A program made the position numbers and the translations under genes. A model generated the notes under the pieces. It ran no database searches and was not told where the DNA came from. It saw nothing but the letters and a program-made list of their open reading frames with translations. Below, one piece after another: positions 1 to 14,110 of a DNA stretch of 64,000 nt; the stretch's first letter is position 1, and every line of letters starts with the position of its first letter. This DNA is from Stercorarius parasiticus. Lineage: Eukaryota; Chordata; Aves; Charadriiformes; Stercorariidae. The stretch spans positions 395,429 to 459,428 of the forward strand of contig VWZL01000106.1 in NCBI GenBank assembly GCA_013396915.1. Direction: 5' to 3'.

Positions 1-1484
1 AGGAGCAAAGTTCCATGCTGCTCAGTAGTCCAGCTGTGCTCTCCAGATGAGCTACCTCATTTTAAAAAGCAGGAAGAGAAGTCATACTTCCCATTCAATG
101 ATTAAAAAAGCCAGATTAAAGACTAAAGATGTAAAATCGAGCATTTCTTAAGCTTGGCAAGGTAAATATAGTCACCTGAATAACCTCTTCTTTTTTTTCC
201 CCTTTTTGTGAATATATTAGGAAAGAAATTTTATCTATACAACAAAGCACAAGCTTTCCGTAGGACTCTCCCTCACTGAGTATACCAGAGTGGAATGTTT
301 ATTAATGGGGTGTGGACTAACCTAGAAACTACAAACTGTGTGTAGAAAGTCTTTTTTATTATTGTTTTTAAGCTAAATACCATTCAAAGTCTTTTCACAA
401 GACAGCATTTACTCAAGGGCTTTTGCAAAACAACATCAAGCACCACAATTTACAGATTTATAACATTGCCACATACCACTCTCCTCCTGGCCTAGCAAAT
501 GGGAAACTGAAATGTGGGGATTAAGGCTGAAATTGTCAAAGCACAAGAAGCCATTTTGGTGCTCAACATCCAATGTCTAGAACATGATTTCTCAGAATAG
601 CATGCATTATACAGCAATTTTTGTGTCTAAATATACCTTCAGCTGATGCCAGCTACAGCTGGCACTATTCATCTCCTTCAAAAATTATACCTCAGGTTTC
701 TCAGTGTCCCAGGAAACAGAATGAATTCATGAAGGCATTCATCTGCCCTCCCCACATCACACTTCCCACCTTCTGCAGACAATAACTTCCTTCCCCAAAA
801 AACTTGAAACTTTCTTGTATGTCATAGGTCATCCTACAGACTCATCCCAAATAAGGCCAGAAATCTAGAGGTAATGCAAAGGGGTTGATAGTTTCCATCT
901 GGCAAGCACTTAGTGTCCGAACCAGAGGACTTACGGTGTACTGTCAACAAAGGAGCACTACTGAAATAGGACAAACGAGTGTTTTGAGAAGAACGTTGGA
1001 TGAGACTTCTGGAAGCGTTCAGAATGAAATAGGCCAGACACTATGTAAATAATCGCTCTTTTCAGGGAAAAATAAACCTAGCTATCACTAGGTGGCTCTT
1101 TGCCTGACAGCATGATGTTAATATTAAAAATTCCAGGTGGAGAATGGATTTGGGGACCTGGCAATCGGTAATTCACAGCCAAGTTCTGCTAGAAACTAGT
1201 AGCAAGCAGCCTGGCACTTAACTCGATTTCCACTTTTGCATAATTTTTTTTTTCCCTTAAAAAGTGTCTGATAACGCGATAATTACAATAATTAAGGCTG
1301 CCAACTAAAGAGGATTCAATAACTCAATAACCATTTTGATTTTACAGTCAACAGTCTTGACCACCTAGTGGAATTCATCTGATATACTAACTTCCGTAAG
1401 TAACAAAACAGAACTCACACCTCTTACTCCTCTGCTCCTGAAAACAGGTTTCTGAGGAGAAATAACCTTGCTGTTAACTCCTTA

Positions 1485-1607
<123 letters not shown>

Positions 1608-4600
1608 TTACTAAATCCCCTCTGCAGCTAACTCCTGAGAACTTCTCGTCTATACTGTTATTTCGTATGTACCCAAGGGATACAAAGCTCTTACTGCCTT
1701 CATCTGCTCTAGCAGCCAGCTAAACAGACAGCATTCTCCAATTCTGCATTTCTAGAAAAGCTTATTTTACAGAGAGGGCAAGGTGGTTACAGTGATAGGT
1801 TAGAAGCATAATAGTGTAGGCATAGAGCTAAGAACATTAACCAAGATCACATTTTCCTTTTTAAACTCCAGGTCAAGGGAAAAGCTAGTAAAGAAGCGCA
1901 AGTGCAAAACTGAGTCATCACATGAGCTAAGCAAAGCTTGAGGGCAGCCTGGTCAGGCCAGATGACCATACGCATCTGCCGACACTGCTTGTCAACATCC
2001 TCTGTAAGACTTAAAGAAATTAAGAACCTCTGACTTTCAGAGTTCTTGCTTTTTTTTTTCCAGATTGCTCCCAGTATATCCTAAACCATGTATCTTTATT
2101 TTCTCTGATTCTCTTCTTCCTCATGTCCTCAGGAAGCAAAGGCTTGATGCAGTGGCCTTGGCAAGAAGGCAGTTCTCCTGTGACTACTCCTCTGAGCTGG
2201 AGGCTTTCTCTGTTCTGGGGGCTGAGCAACACTTCCAACTCTTTCCACTGCTGCCTCCACAAGAACATCAGACCATGTGAGTTCACTTACTGAAGATGTC
2301 ATTGTTCTGGAAAAAATGCATTTAAATAATGACATCCACCAAATCCTTTCAGCTTAGCTAGAAGCATCAAAGTTAACGGTGGTGCTTTCAAAATTCACGT
2401 GACAAAACCAGGTTCAGGCCCAGACATCTTCCATAATAAGGTTATGCTTGGGCAAAGAACTAAACTTACTCATAATTAAGATCCTACTCTTGCAGAAATT
2501 GGAGCAACAACTCTAATTGGGTACCTTGTCCCACTTAGGTCAGTTGATTCACGTTTGTTCTTTCAGCTATGCCTATGCTTTCAGAACTAAGCCTAAAACT
2601 GTACTTTTATTCTAGGACACCTTTCTGTCAGCTTAAATACATAAATTCACTTGCTTCCTTTTGGGTACAGGGAAGTTGCTCTGAGTTTCAATACTCTCAG
2701 CAAGACTAAAACATCATATGTTTTTTAAACAAGTTCACCAACACCATGCCACTAAATACACCTGGATGGTGTATAATGCAGCTCTTAAGTTATAGTGACT
2801 CCAAGCAAAAAAAGCCACAAGTCTATCTTACAACTCCTTTATGTTAATCAAATACTCCACAAGGAGAACCCATATGCATATCCCATGCACTTAATGCAAC
2901 ATTTAATCTTGCAGTACACCAACTTGAGCTATAAGCTACTTATTTAGCAGCAGGTAATAGTCGAGATACTATATTCATGACCATGTACCTCATTGCTCCC
3001 GGAGCATGCATTTAGGATTCCCGCTGACAAATGACTGTGAAATATTTTTCAGAGTTCCAGTGAATTCACTGATGTGAGTTCCTAAAAAGCATAATACTGG
3101 CCACTGGAATACATCTGTTGGAATCAGCCATCACCGTAAATGTTCTCTACATATTCAAAAGCAAGAGGACGTTCCTCTCTTCCATTATGAGCGGAAGCTA
3201 GTGTGTTTGGATACTTTTCATAAGCCATAAAAAAATGAGTGTATTGGAACAACTTTAGTGTGTAACCCATAATGTTTTCAGAACAAATATTGTTCAATGT
3301 TTGCAGTCCATGGGAGTTTGTCTTCCATGTTCTTTCCCCACTTTGATGTCATCACTTATCAACTGCGTATGTACTGAACCAAGTACCACGTGTGCTGGTT
3401 TCAGTATGGTTGGCAATGTCTCTGAAAATCTTTTTAGATCAATACTTACTATTTCTGGCAGACAGGCTATCTTTGCACTCTTTAATTAGATCTATTCTGA
3501 AAGCAACTCTAGGCAGTTTGCAAATGTATTCCCCTCCTCTTTCAGAAGCAAACCAAAAGCTCAGCCGTCTTTTAACTGTGCATCTGTCCCACAGCCAACA
3601 TGACACCGCTCACCAAGCCAGTCCTGCAGCTGAACCCAAAGGGCTCTCTCTCCAGTCCTCTCTCATGTGGTACCTCAGCGAAGGGAGAGCACTGCAACTC
3701 AGCAAGACTTTGCAATTGTTTTGACAGGACTTTTAGACCTTTGAACAAAATAGGCAGATGCTAACTGTGTTAACAGCATCTTTTCCTCATAAAGGTTTCA
3801 CCTCTTTTAACAGTATTTGACTGCCCTGCCAGTCACAAGGCAATTAGTCACGCGTTTTGACTGTGTCACTGATCACTGCAATCAAATATTTCCATGACTG
3901 TGGAGATACTTTGTTTTTCATCCAAACAAACAGCTCCTGCCCAAGCATTTATTGTAGCACATTCTGTATACCCAAATGTTATTGACTTTTCTTCTGAATT
4001 CACCCACATTAATTTTCCGGATGATTTCTTTACACACTTCATTACTTCCAGTTAACAAATTTCACCCCACCACTGCACTGCCCAGCAGTGGAAAAGAGCC
4101 TGGATAAAGCATCCTTGCTGTGCAGACTGGTCCACATTTGACACAGAACTGACATTGTAACGGTTAGGAGCTTCAGATGATGGGATCATATGTAACCCAA
4201 TTGATTTGAATCCCCAAAATGATAAGAAGGTAATAAGCTAGCAAGCTGAAATACAATTTTAAACCATACATGATTTATTTTTTAATTTTTTCCACATCAG
4301 TATTACTATCAAAAATGTTACTCAGGGTAAAGTATATCTCTTCCTGCATTCAGATTGTGTCTAGCACAAAGCTAAAGTAAAGTATTACACAGAGCTGTCA
4401 GCGAGATGACAGAGATATGAAGTATATTGAATTGTGTTAGAAGCTTGGTTTAAAATGAGTTTTAGCTTGGGAGAATATGTTAGATCACTACCACAGAGCA
4501 GAAATTATACTCTGTGTTCCTTGCAATATATTGGCGATGTACAATACATCACAGCAAAGACAGAATTAGGTAACAAAATCCTGTACGAAGTGGATGCATT

Positions 4601-7600
4601 GTTCCAAACTGTGCTCTTCTGCACCCATCTGCTTTTCATCATTCTCCAGTTCAAACATTCATGATTATTTGTATTTTAAGTGCCAACAGTGTCTCCCTTA
4701 TGATTCACCTGAAGTCTGTCTTTCCTGTATATGCTCCCTTTACTTCAGGAGTGTTTATATTTCCTCATTCATCTGAACCCCTGCCCCTTACACCACATTC
4801 ATACATAGAGATTAAAATTTTTCCTCTTGCCTCACTGGACCCTAGGTTGATATTTTGAACGTCCCGGTTTCGAGCTTCCTTCCCAAAAAACTTAGATTTG
4901 GATGCCAGTACTTTCCTCCTGCTGTTTCTTACGCCTGTGGTCCTCTCATAGAACACGACATAGAACAGTTCCTCCCTAACTTTCTGGAAGCCTGTGCAAA
5001 CACCTCATGAGATCCACCACCTTTGCCCCTGGCAGGCCTGCTGTCATCTAGGATCATTAACCCACCTCTCCTGGAAACAGGAAAAGGACTTCCAGCAGTA
5101 AGAAAATGAAAAGAAAGTTAGCGCAGATCGAAGAGAAGGTGGTAAGGGGAGAGAGGAAATGCCACAGATCATGGGAAGCACTTGGAGATTTATCTTGGAT
5201 TGAAATGACTTGTTGGAAAAGTTGTAATAAGAAGGAAAAGTGAAAGGAAGCTTTAACTGAACTGAAAGGAAGTATCTCTGTGACTTCTAGGAATCTCCTG
5301 CTTCCACCAGTTATGCTCGTGGGGAGATGCAGGGATATGCATCTCCACCTCTCCTGTGGAGACAAATTCTGGACCTCTTATATGAGTTTTTACTTGCTAA
5401 TTTCAACAGCAGCACTTTGTAGAATCATTAATGACAGCAGCATATTTTATCCCAATGGGGAGTCAGAAATTAATAGAGGAAGCTGGAGCCAAAAATGTAA
5501 GATGAGAGAACTCCCTTCCCCTTGCCTCTGAAACCACAGAAGTGATAAAATCACAGTCTCTGCCACCACCCAAATGTCTGCCAGCCCCTCAGGCAGAATC
5601 CCAAGTGTTCTAGGCCTCTGCATCACATTTAGGTAGCTGTCACGATCCTGCTGAAAAACAAACATATCATGAGGGAAAAAAAGAAAACCAGGTGTAATTC
5701 GGACTTCCATATATAACAAAAGCACAAAACAAAATGAAAACCCAGAAGCATGGTGATGGCTCACTCACAACTCATAGCAGAGATGGTTACGAGCAGCGGA
5801 TGGGAAGCCAACGCATCAAACACAGCCTCAAAAGAAGAGCCCAAAAGAACTGTAAAACAGAGAGAAACCCAAAGAAAAACATGATAAAAAACAATAAAAT
5901 GAGAAAAAAATCAAACAGAAATGAATTAAAAAACAATTTAGTATTGTATCCCTCTAGAAACCTGAGTCTCTTGTTCAGCTGTTGCCATCTCCCGGCATCC
6001 TTCCCAGGGCTGTTGGCCCATGCTGTATTTCGTTTCATTTTGACATAAAGCGTTTGGTGAGCCTGTGTGGATTGTGAGCGCTCTGTAAAGTGGTGAGAGG
6101 GGTCCCTCTAGAGACTAACTTCCCCCTGCTCACATATCACACCTAATAGTATAAGAAGCAAAGTTGAAAGCAGAGATGCACACAGCCTAACCACAGGTCA
6201 GTTGTATGCTTCTATTGTGATTTTCCTTCCTAAAATTATCTGATACTTATACCTCCCTTCCTCCCCCAATCACACGGATCTAATAACCAGCAAAGGGATT
6301 TGCTCTTTCTCATCTCTTGCCCTTTTCACCCAGAGCAAATTCTAACATCAGCGCATAAGTTTCCAAAAATGAACAGAGATGCCCCCTTCCCCATTTAAAT
6401 TGTCATGGGTTCCCGTCAAGATATTTGGCTTTTTCCGCAGCCAGCACTTTGCTTTCTCAACAGCAATCTCCATACAATCACTGACTTGCCAATTTTACAG
6501 GCTTCACAGCTTCATCTTCCCCTTCCCTGATAACTGCTGCAGTGCTCCACCTAGAAATAGTGGGGTCTCTGCTGCCTGTGGTGGGATGCAGCCTGGTGGT
6601 TTGTAAAAGAGCAGAATGAAAGTCAGTGCTGCTTTTGGGTCATGTGGGCAGTCACTGTATCTTAAGATGTGAACTGCACAGTATGGAAACACGAGGGCCA
6701 CCCTGATCAGAGGCCAGAGCTAATATTATAATATACTATATAACCTTAAAACTCAATTCAGTGAACTGAGGAAAGACCTTGGCTAAGAGATAATTATTCC
6801 AAAAGAAATCAACTAATCAAAAGCAATCAACGCAATGGAGTTTCTTATTTGAGTCTCAGTATTCCTCTTCCTTAAAAACATGCAAGTTCTAAGAATTCCA
6901 TAGATTTTGCACAAAATTTAGTTTTGAGAAAGTTACTTAATAGCCTCCTACTATTCTTTCCAAAGCAAAAGACCCAAAGGAGATGAGTTAAAAATGCCAC
7001 CTTTCCTTCTTTACTTTAGGAGAATTCAAAATTTCCAATGGATTTTAACATCAGAAAAGACCAAGGTAATAATTTTGTCTTTCTGAATAGCATGCGCCAA
7101 CCATCTCATCATGCAATTCCTGCGCCAGCACTTGTGCTGGAGATGAGGATGCCTTTCTCACATTGGAAACAGGGCAAAGAATGATCATTTTTTTTAATCA
7201 AAAGCTTATTCCAGCTGTAATCCTATTATTCAATTATCACTTGATTTTTAACAAGAGAATTTTGGCCTCAGAGCCACACTTGTTTCTTACATGCATGGTC
7301 CCATAGGGGAAAAAGTAGCACAGAATGTCTCCATGGAAAGTGATAAGTAAGAAAGATAAGTTCTTCATGTGCTGTAACACAGAGCGGGGGAACCACTGAC
7401 ATTGAAATGTTTTGGAGAGTGTTGCAGAGAGTTAGTCACATCTCATTTGTGATTTACAGCTCATAATGCTTTCCTAGAGTCAGATGGAGAAAATCGTCCT
7501 TTTCTACCAAAGGAAGAAGACAAAAGACAGTCGTGGCAATCACTGAGATGTAGCAGAGCTAAGTTCAAATCTCTCCACCCCCTGGACAGACATGAAAACC

Positions 7601-8581
7601 ACACCTCCCTCCTGCCAGAGTACACCCTCACCCTTAAGCCACGGGGTGCTTTGAGATGCAAGTCTAAGAACATCCATGTTGGAAAGAATCCCTTTTGCAC
7701 AGATAACTGAATATTTATTACCAAGAGAGAGAAGGTGTATGACATGCACTCTGTAACCCGGCAGCAAATGCACTTACCTGATGGAGGGGAGACATGACCA
7801 TCAATCCAACTCAACATGCACCTGCCCAGGGAGTGCAGCCCCTGTTCCCTCACCACTGGACACAGTAATAGTTTTCTGTTCCTCTCTCTGTAGGCCAGTG
7901 GGAAGAATAATCAGCGCTTCAAGTGGAACAGCATCGACCAGAAGGAATGACACACTCAGATGTACCGTATCCCCCCTGCAGCCTGGCAGTAAAGGTGCTC
8001 GGAAATGGAAAATGGGATCTCAGTTCCCTGCAGGCATACACGGGATTTGAGCCTGAGCTGTCCTTCCTTTTCCCTCACCCCTCTAGCACAAGACCTCTAA
8101 CCAGAGCGTTGCTACATAAAATAAACCACCAACAAGCTGATGTAGATGATCTGAGGTCACCCTCACTGAACCAGGACTGCCAGGGGAGGAAAGCAGAGAA
8201 ACAGCTAGTTATAACAAGATACAAGAGTCCCTGCTCGCTAATAGATTTTCAAATCCATCAGCTAGCCTGCTTTTCATACATTTAATTTCAATTGCACTGG
8301 CTTTCTGTAGTTGCGATGTTTTAAACCAGAACGTGAACTCTGTTCTCAAGTCCAACAATGAAAGTAACGAGAACCTTTACATAATTTTCACAATGATCTG
8401 TTTTATAACTAACCTATTCCCACAGAAACAGCATTTCTATAATATATTAAATGTGCAATATTTTTAAAGACATAGGTCCTTTTTTTTTTCTTTTCCCCAT
8501 CTCTGTGTGAACCAATGTGACTGTTGTGCTTTCAGCCTTTTCTCCAATTACCTTTCTACAATAGAAGGTTTGAGACAAAAA

Positions 8582-8606
8582 TTATATCCCTTCCTAAGGG
8601 ATATAA
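8582..8606. repeat. Perfect 11-base inverted repeat with 3-base loop
   Basis: The arms at 8582-8592 (TTATATCCCTT) and 8596-8606 are exact reverse complements around the loop CCT. It could form a tight hairpin in the intron RNA. No run of T or A follows that would suggest a transcript end, and no gene or transposon boundary is evident beside it. Confidence 0.8.
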
Positions 8607-10120
8607 CTCCGAGTACTACAGCTCCACAAATCTGTTTATTCTACTGCAAAATGTTTATCTCCTACATAACATAACAACTTCTCACATATTTCAAGTACAA
8701 AGTAAGTATAAAAGCTAATGGGCTTCTATGCTTGAATATTTGGGGTCTTAGGATGTAGGAGTTAATATCCTTTGTGTTATTTTATAGTTCATTTTCCAGT
8801 GGGGGGAAAGTACTTAGTAGAAAAACATACCTTTCTGTCCTGTTCTAATACCTTGTTCGCTGCAGCAAAGTTTATTTTTAACACTATGAGCAGACATTTG
8901 GAAAACAAATACCTTTTTTTTCAATCAGCTGACACATTTCTGCAGCCTTCATCGTGCTCGCCTGAACAGGCTATGCCCTGTCCTCCCTACAATATCTTCT
9001 TTCTGCCCACTGACTCACAGGGCCGCCCTCGCACATGTACAGTATCTTCGGCAAGGCACTGCAAACTACTGCAGTGCAGTCTGAGCCACGAGGAGACCGA
9101 GATCTAATCAATGGGCTGCAGCTGACTAAGCTAAAAAAAATGCTTTGCTGAGCATAACAGCCCAGTGTCAGATCCTGCAACGGGAGAGAGACTCCAGGAA
9201 AAACATAGCCTCTCCTCTGTTTTCCAATAAATAATTGAGACCAAGCTGCTAAACCCTTGACCACTTTCAATTAATATCTGTGGAGCCACAGGGAATATGT
9301 TTCTGAAGGCAGGGTGTCACTAACAGAGGAAAAGCATAATGCTTTCTGTACTGCACGTTAGTGACAAATCTAGCAGACCTGAACAAGGACGGGTAATGAT
9401 CAAGGAGTTATTGTCCAAAACCTGACCTACATTAGCACAGAAGACCTTCATGACTCAGAACACCTCCACCATACAAGCATTATGTTGTTCATCATATTAT
9501 TTGTATACCGACATTTATGTCTATTTTCTCCTCCAAGTTCAAATTTTCTGCTCAGCCTTAGTTCCCTGTATCAAACACATTCTGCTAGTCCAGCTCTCAT
9601 GCTATAAAAATTAATGCAAGATGAAAATTTTGGCTGCTAGTTTGCCAAGATACTTCCACAAATTTAAAAAACCCCAACTTTTCTATTCATTCCCCAGCTG
9701 CTTAACTCCGTTGTCTGAAGGTGTGCATCAACATTGACTGCTTACACTGCTGCCTGGCAAAGGCAGGTTGTACAATCAGGACACCACAGTGAATAAAACT
9801 GCTCTTATCTCTATCTGAACCATGGCAGAAGGTTGCATCTAGAGGAAATAACAGTTAAAACCCTAAAAAAGCTCTCTGCATCTTGTAATACAAAATTTGT
9901 TACAGAAGGTCTTGGGATTCACCCCCAAATGGACTTTTTCATGGGCAAGGCAAAAAAAAAAAAACAATCACAGAGAGAAAACTAGACTTGTTTCTCAGAA
10001 GAGTACCCTCTGCATCTGAAAGCACTTATTAACTAGAGCTGAACTAACAGATACCCTCCGTACACTTAAGAACTTAAGCAGATCTCCAAAACTTCCATGA
10101 CTGAGAAACACATGGCTTGA

Positions 10121-10151
10121 ACTTCAAACCCATGCCCACTTCAAACCCATG
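10121..10151. repeat. 14-base direct repeat, period 17
   Basis: ACTTCAAACCCATG occurs at 10121-10134 and again, exact, at 10138-10151, separated by CCC. It is a small local duplication in intron DNA with no visible function. Confidence 0.8.
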
Positions 10152-12379
10152 TGGATGGGAACCCTCGTGCTGATAACGAAGTATATAACACATTGGCATA
10201 ACCATATAAAAAAAATACGCTTCTTTGCCACTAAAGTTATACAATAGCACAAATCCTAGGAAGATCCCATGGAGAAAAAGGTATTGTGGGGTGTGGGAGG
10301 GTGCAGAATGTAAGCTTGAAAAACAAGGACGGTGGCCTTGGACGAGGTAATGGGATTGCTTTAGGTGTTAAGGAAAGGAAATACTGCTTCCTATATACCA
10401 GTAGTCTGGACAAAGGTTAGATTGGTCCAAGACAACACTGCCCCCAAGCTACTTATATTTCCCAGTTTTCTTCTCCAGCAAGGGAAAAATGGGGTGCAAA
10501 TGTTCTGCAGGATGACCACTGATATGGAAGAGAACATCAGTTCTTTCTTTTAGCTCCATTTTTGATATGTTTCTAAACAGATTTTATATTTACCCATTTT
10601 CCTGCTGCTAGTTTGCCTGGGCTAGTTTGCCCGCATGCAACCAGAAAGCGAAGCCACTGCAAAAATCTCAGAGGAGAGGGGTTAAAAAGTAAAACACCCT
10701 ACAGCAAGCTCTTTTAATAGTATATGGCAGAGATGGCCTATATCCACAACTGCTGCTACCATCACACTATGACCAACACAAAAAGAAAGGCCCTTTGCAT
10801 GAACAAGGCCAATAGATACTCAGTCCACCTCAGATCAGTCTAAAGTTTACTCTCAGGTATGGTATGAGAACTCTGAAAAGCCACCCCCATCTCATCAAAG
10901 GTCACAACAGTGATCTCTGATTTGTCCTGAATTCCTTTCCCAATGAATTCTAATGTTTGAGCACCTTCTTGAAAGCTGTTGTGTATCAAACCTCTGTTTT
11001 CATGAAGCTATTCTATAACATCAAGGTCTCAATTACCAGCGATACCCGTCAGTTCAGAGGCCACTGTAAACTGTGAAATTAGAACTGTTCTCCCCCCACC
11101 CCAACACACACCATGAGCATCACTTTTTATCTACGCAGAATTTCACCTGCCATTTTATAGCACCCCCCCTATTTTCTATAGCTGGCCCTTACCTTTATCA
11201 CAGCACACTCTGTCCCATCGCTGCTATTTAGACCAGTCTCCGACCTGCACGCATGTGCTGTATTACTGTTCCCAATGCATGCTTACTACCTGTGGCAGCA
11301 AGTGATGCCTCATGAATAAATGCATCCCTTTATTGGTTTAAATGCATCACCTGTTTCACTGACTATCTTGTTCCTATGTAACCAAAGAAAACAGAGGCTC
11401 TCTCATTTGCCTCTCAAGACTTTATAGTATTTTACAGACTTCTATAAAATTTCCTTTATTCGTCTCTTGCTCAGTTTATAGTTACAATCTTTTCCATCCC
11501 TCTTCAGGTGAGTTTGTCATTACTGTCTTCTGAATACTGTTTAGAGCTGGATGGGTGGTATCTTATGCATCATCAACTGTTATCTCATCTAGATTTGCAT
11601 AAAGGCACCAAAAAAGCTTTCATCATCCTATTCGATATGGACCGTAACGACTGCAACACTGGCTCGATGCATCTGGTGACCTGCCTCCAGTCCTAAAGAA
11701 GGTGCTTCTGGATATCCTACAGGTAGGGTACATGTAGTTGGGCACATGCAGTCCCCTTGCATTCTGTTCAATCTAGCATGCGCAATACTAATTTTTAAAA
11801 GGTATGATGTTGGTTCAGATCCTGTGCACCAGAGCGAATACTTGAAACCCTCCTAAGAACAAAATCAATTGAAATGTGGCTAGCTGGGATGTAATTAGGA
11901 AAAGTCTGCACAGCTTTTCTAAGGGAAAGTACCGGATCACCAACAGTATACTCTGCAGCGTTTGTGCATAAAGACAAGGGCAACATAGTCCATATAGGAC
12001 AACTGAATTTTCCAAAACATCAGGCCCTGAGAAAGTCCACACTTCAAGAAATTACACTGCAAAAGACAACGTTTACCTCTCATTTGAGTGGTGGCAATTA
12101 CAGTTGTCCTTTAAAAAGGCAACAAATTAAAGACGTGCACACAACAAGAACTCTATGGCACAACCTAGTCAAAGTTGTGTTTTCAGTCTCCCCTCTCCTG
12201 TTAAGCTATTTGTTGTATCACGAGACAAGAAAGTTTTGAGATCAGACAAACTCAGAACCTGATTTCCTTTAGATCAAAGTTTAACTGTGAGAGTCTCAAT
12301 ATTTAACAAAAACTTGGACATGAAAAGAATGAACGTTTTGATTTAATAACAGAGCTGTAGCACTTGTGACAGCAGTTAG

Positions 12380-14110
12380 CAAAACAAGGGTGTGAAGGGG
12401 CCCGGAAACTTTGCTCAGGACAGCGTGGAGCTGACTGAGGCTATAATGATGGTGGTGATGGGTCACAAGGCCTGGTCCCCAGCATGGGCTGATGCAACTA
12501 TCTTCAGCACACTGGAGACCTCAACCCAGAAAAAGCCCTAACGGAAGGATATGGTCATTCACATTGGGCTTCAGAGAGCACCTGTTGCCTCATTTCTAAG
12601 AGAAGTACTCTAGCTGAGGTGTGGAGTTGCCAGGTGAAGGAGCTGTAGTGAGGTGGGAAAGGAGGTGAGCAGACTGTGTAGCATCAGGGAGGGTGAAGAA
12701 GAGATCAACAGAATCTTCACAGAGCGTCTGAAAGTGAAGATCATGCACCCTGCAGTGCAAGGAAAAAGGGACAAATAGCAGGTATGCTCAAAGGAGCAAC
12801 AGATGGAGACTCCCAAGAGGAGGGAAGCTTGCAGCAGAAGGGAGGCTCCTGCTCCACATGCAGTTCTGCAGATGCAGAATAGATTTAGTAACCTGGGTCA
12901 GGTGAGGAGGAACAAGGGCTGTCAGGGATGCCAGCTGAGCCTGTACCAAATGTCCATACCAAGAAGCAGAGGTGAGTGATGGTCACTGAAGACCCCTTCC
13001 TGTAGGAAATGGAAGCCCTATCTACTAGCCTGACTTGATGTCTCAAGAGCTTTGTGGCTTGTTGGGGGTGTGTATATGAGATAAGGACGCATTGCCAAGG
13101 TTTGTCTCGCCCTCTGGCTATTAACCTTTACTGCTCATTCATGGGAGCACCAAAAGCCCCTGGTTTTGAACAGGTTTTTGAAGGGGTGACCTTGAGTATA
13201 CTAAGAGTGACTGCAGATCTGGCAGCATGGGGGCCCAGGTGCTGTCCTACTAAATCCTGACAGTGAGTGGGAAAGACTTAGGTAGAAGTGGATGCATCCT
13301 GCAAGTCACCACCTAGTGATCAAAGACAGGGCTTTGGCTTCTATGACCATGGGTCCCTCTTTGAGGAAAAAGGAATGTAAGTGAAAGAAGGGACTCATCT
13401 GTCAAAGTGGCAAGAGCATCTTTTCAAAGGCTTTGCATCTAGGCTTGCAAACCTAGTGAGGAGAGCTTAAAGCAGGTACAATGAGAGAGGATTACCGTAT
13501 CCTGAAGAGAAATGGAAGAACAGAGGCTCTGAGGAAGTGTCCTGGGAGAGGATGATAGAAGCTCTCATGCCTCCCCTGGGAAAGCAGCACAACTGGTGGC
13601 TCACCTCAAGTGCCTCTCCACAAACAGCTACATATGTCAAACAAAGAGGAGGAGTCAGCGGTCCATGTGCTGTTGCAAAACTACGATTTCACTGGGATTA
13701 CAGAGAGTTGGTGGGACAGCTCGCATGGCTTGAATGCTGCAATGAATGGAGAGAAGGACTGGGAAGGCAAGGAGGTGCACTTGTGCAGGAGTGGTTTGAA
13801 TGTATGAAGGTCTCCTTGGAGCAGGTGATGAGACAGTCACTACTGATAGGTAAGTGATAGCACCAACTAACACAGGTAATGTAATGGTAAGCATCTGCTA
13901 TTGACTGCCTGATCAGAAAGAAAAAGTAGATGAAGCCTTCTTTAGACAACTGAAGGAAAGCCCTGCAATTGCAAGCCCTGGTATTCATAGAGGACTTGAA
14001 TTCTTGTGTCTGCCTGAAGAGGCAATATGTCAGGGTGAAGCAATCCAGGAGTTTTCTGGTGAGCATTGAGCAGAATCAGAAAAAGAAGAAATGAAGGTTC
14101 AGAGTCACAA
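12380..14110 (+). mobile_element. CR1 LINE, 5' half: ORF1/leader region and start of ORF2 endonuclease (decayed)
   Basis: From about 13400 the sequence follows the CR1 region at the start of ORF2, read on the plus strand. At 13670-13760 one frame gives NYDFTGITESWWDSSHG followed by NAAMNG, like the CR1 apurinic-endonuclease stretch NYD..AITE.WWD.SH...AAM.G. At 13885-13960 the frame reads VSICY, a stop, then PDQKEKVDEAFFRQLKE, like the CR1 CYRPP.Q..EADE.F..QL segment. Near 14030 it reads KQSRSFL. Frames shift repeatedly and contain stops, so it is dead. 12380-13400 is purine-rich and resembles CR1 ORF1/leader, but less surely. The reverse-transcriptase half and CR1 3' tail are absent. The element lies antisense to TTBK1. 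Both boundaries are approximate. Confidence 0.7.

Noticed and set aside
7461..7856. 131-codon minus-strand ORF
   Set aside because: No motif or homologue is recognised and no exon boundaries fit TTBK1. The length is consistent with chance.
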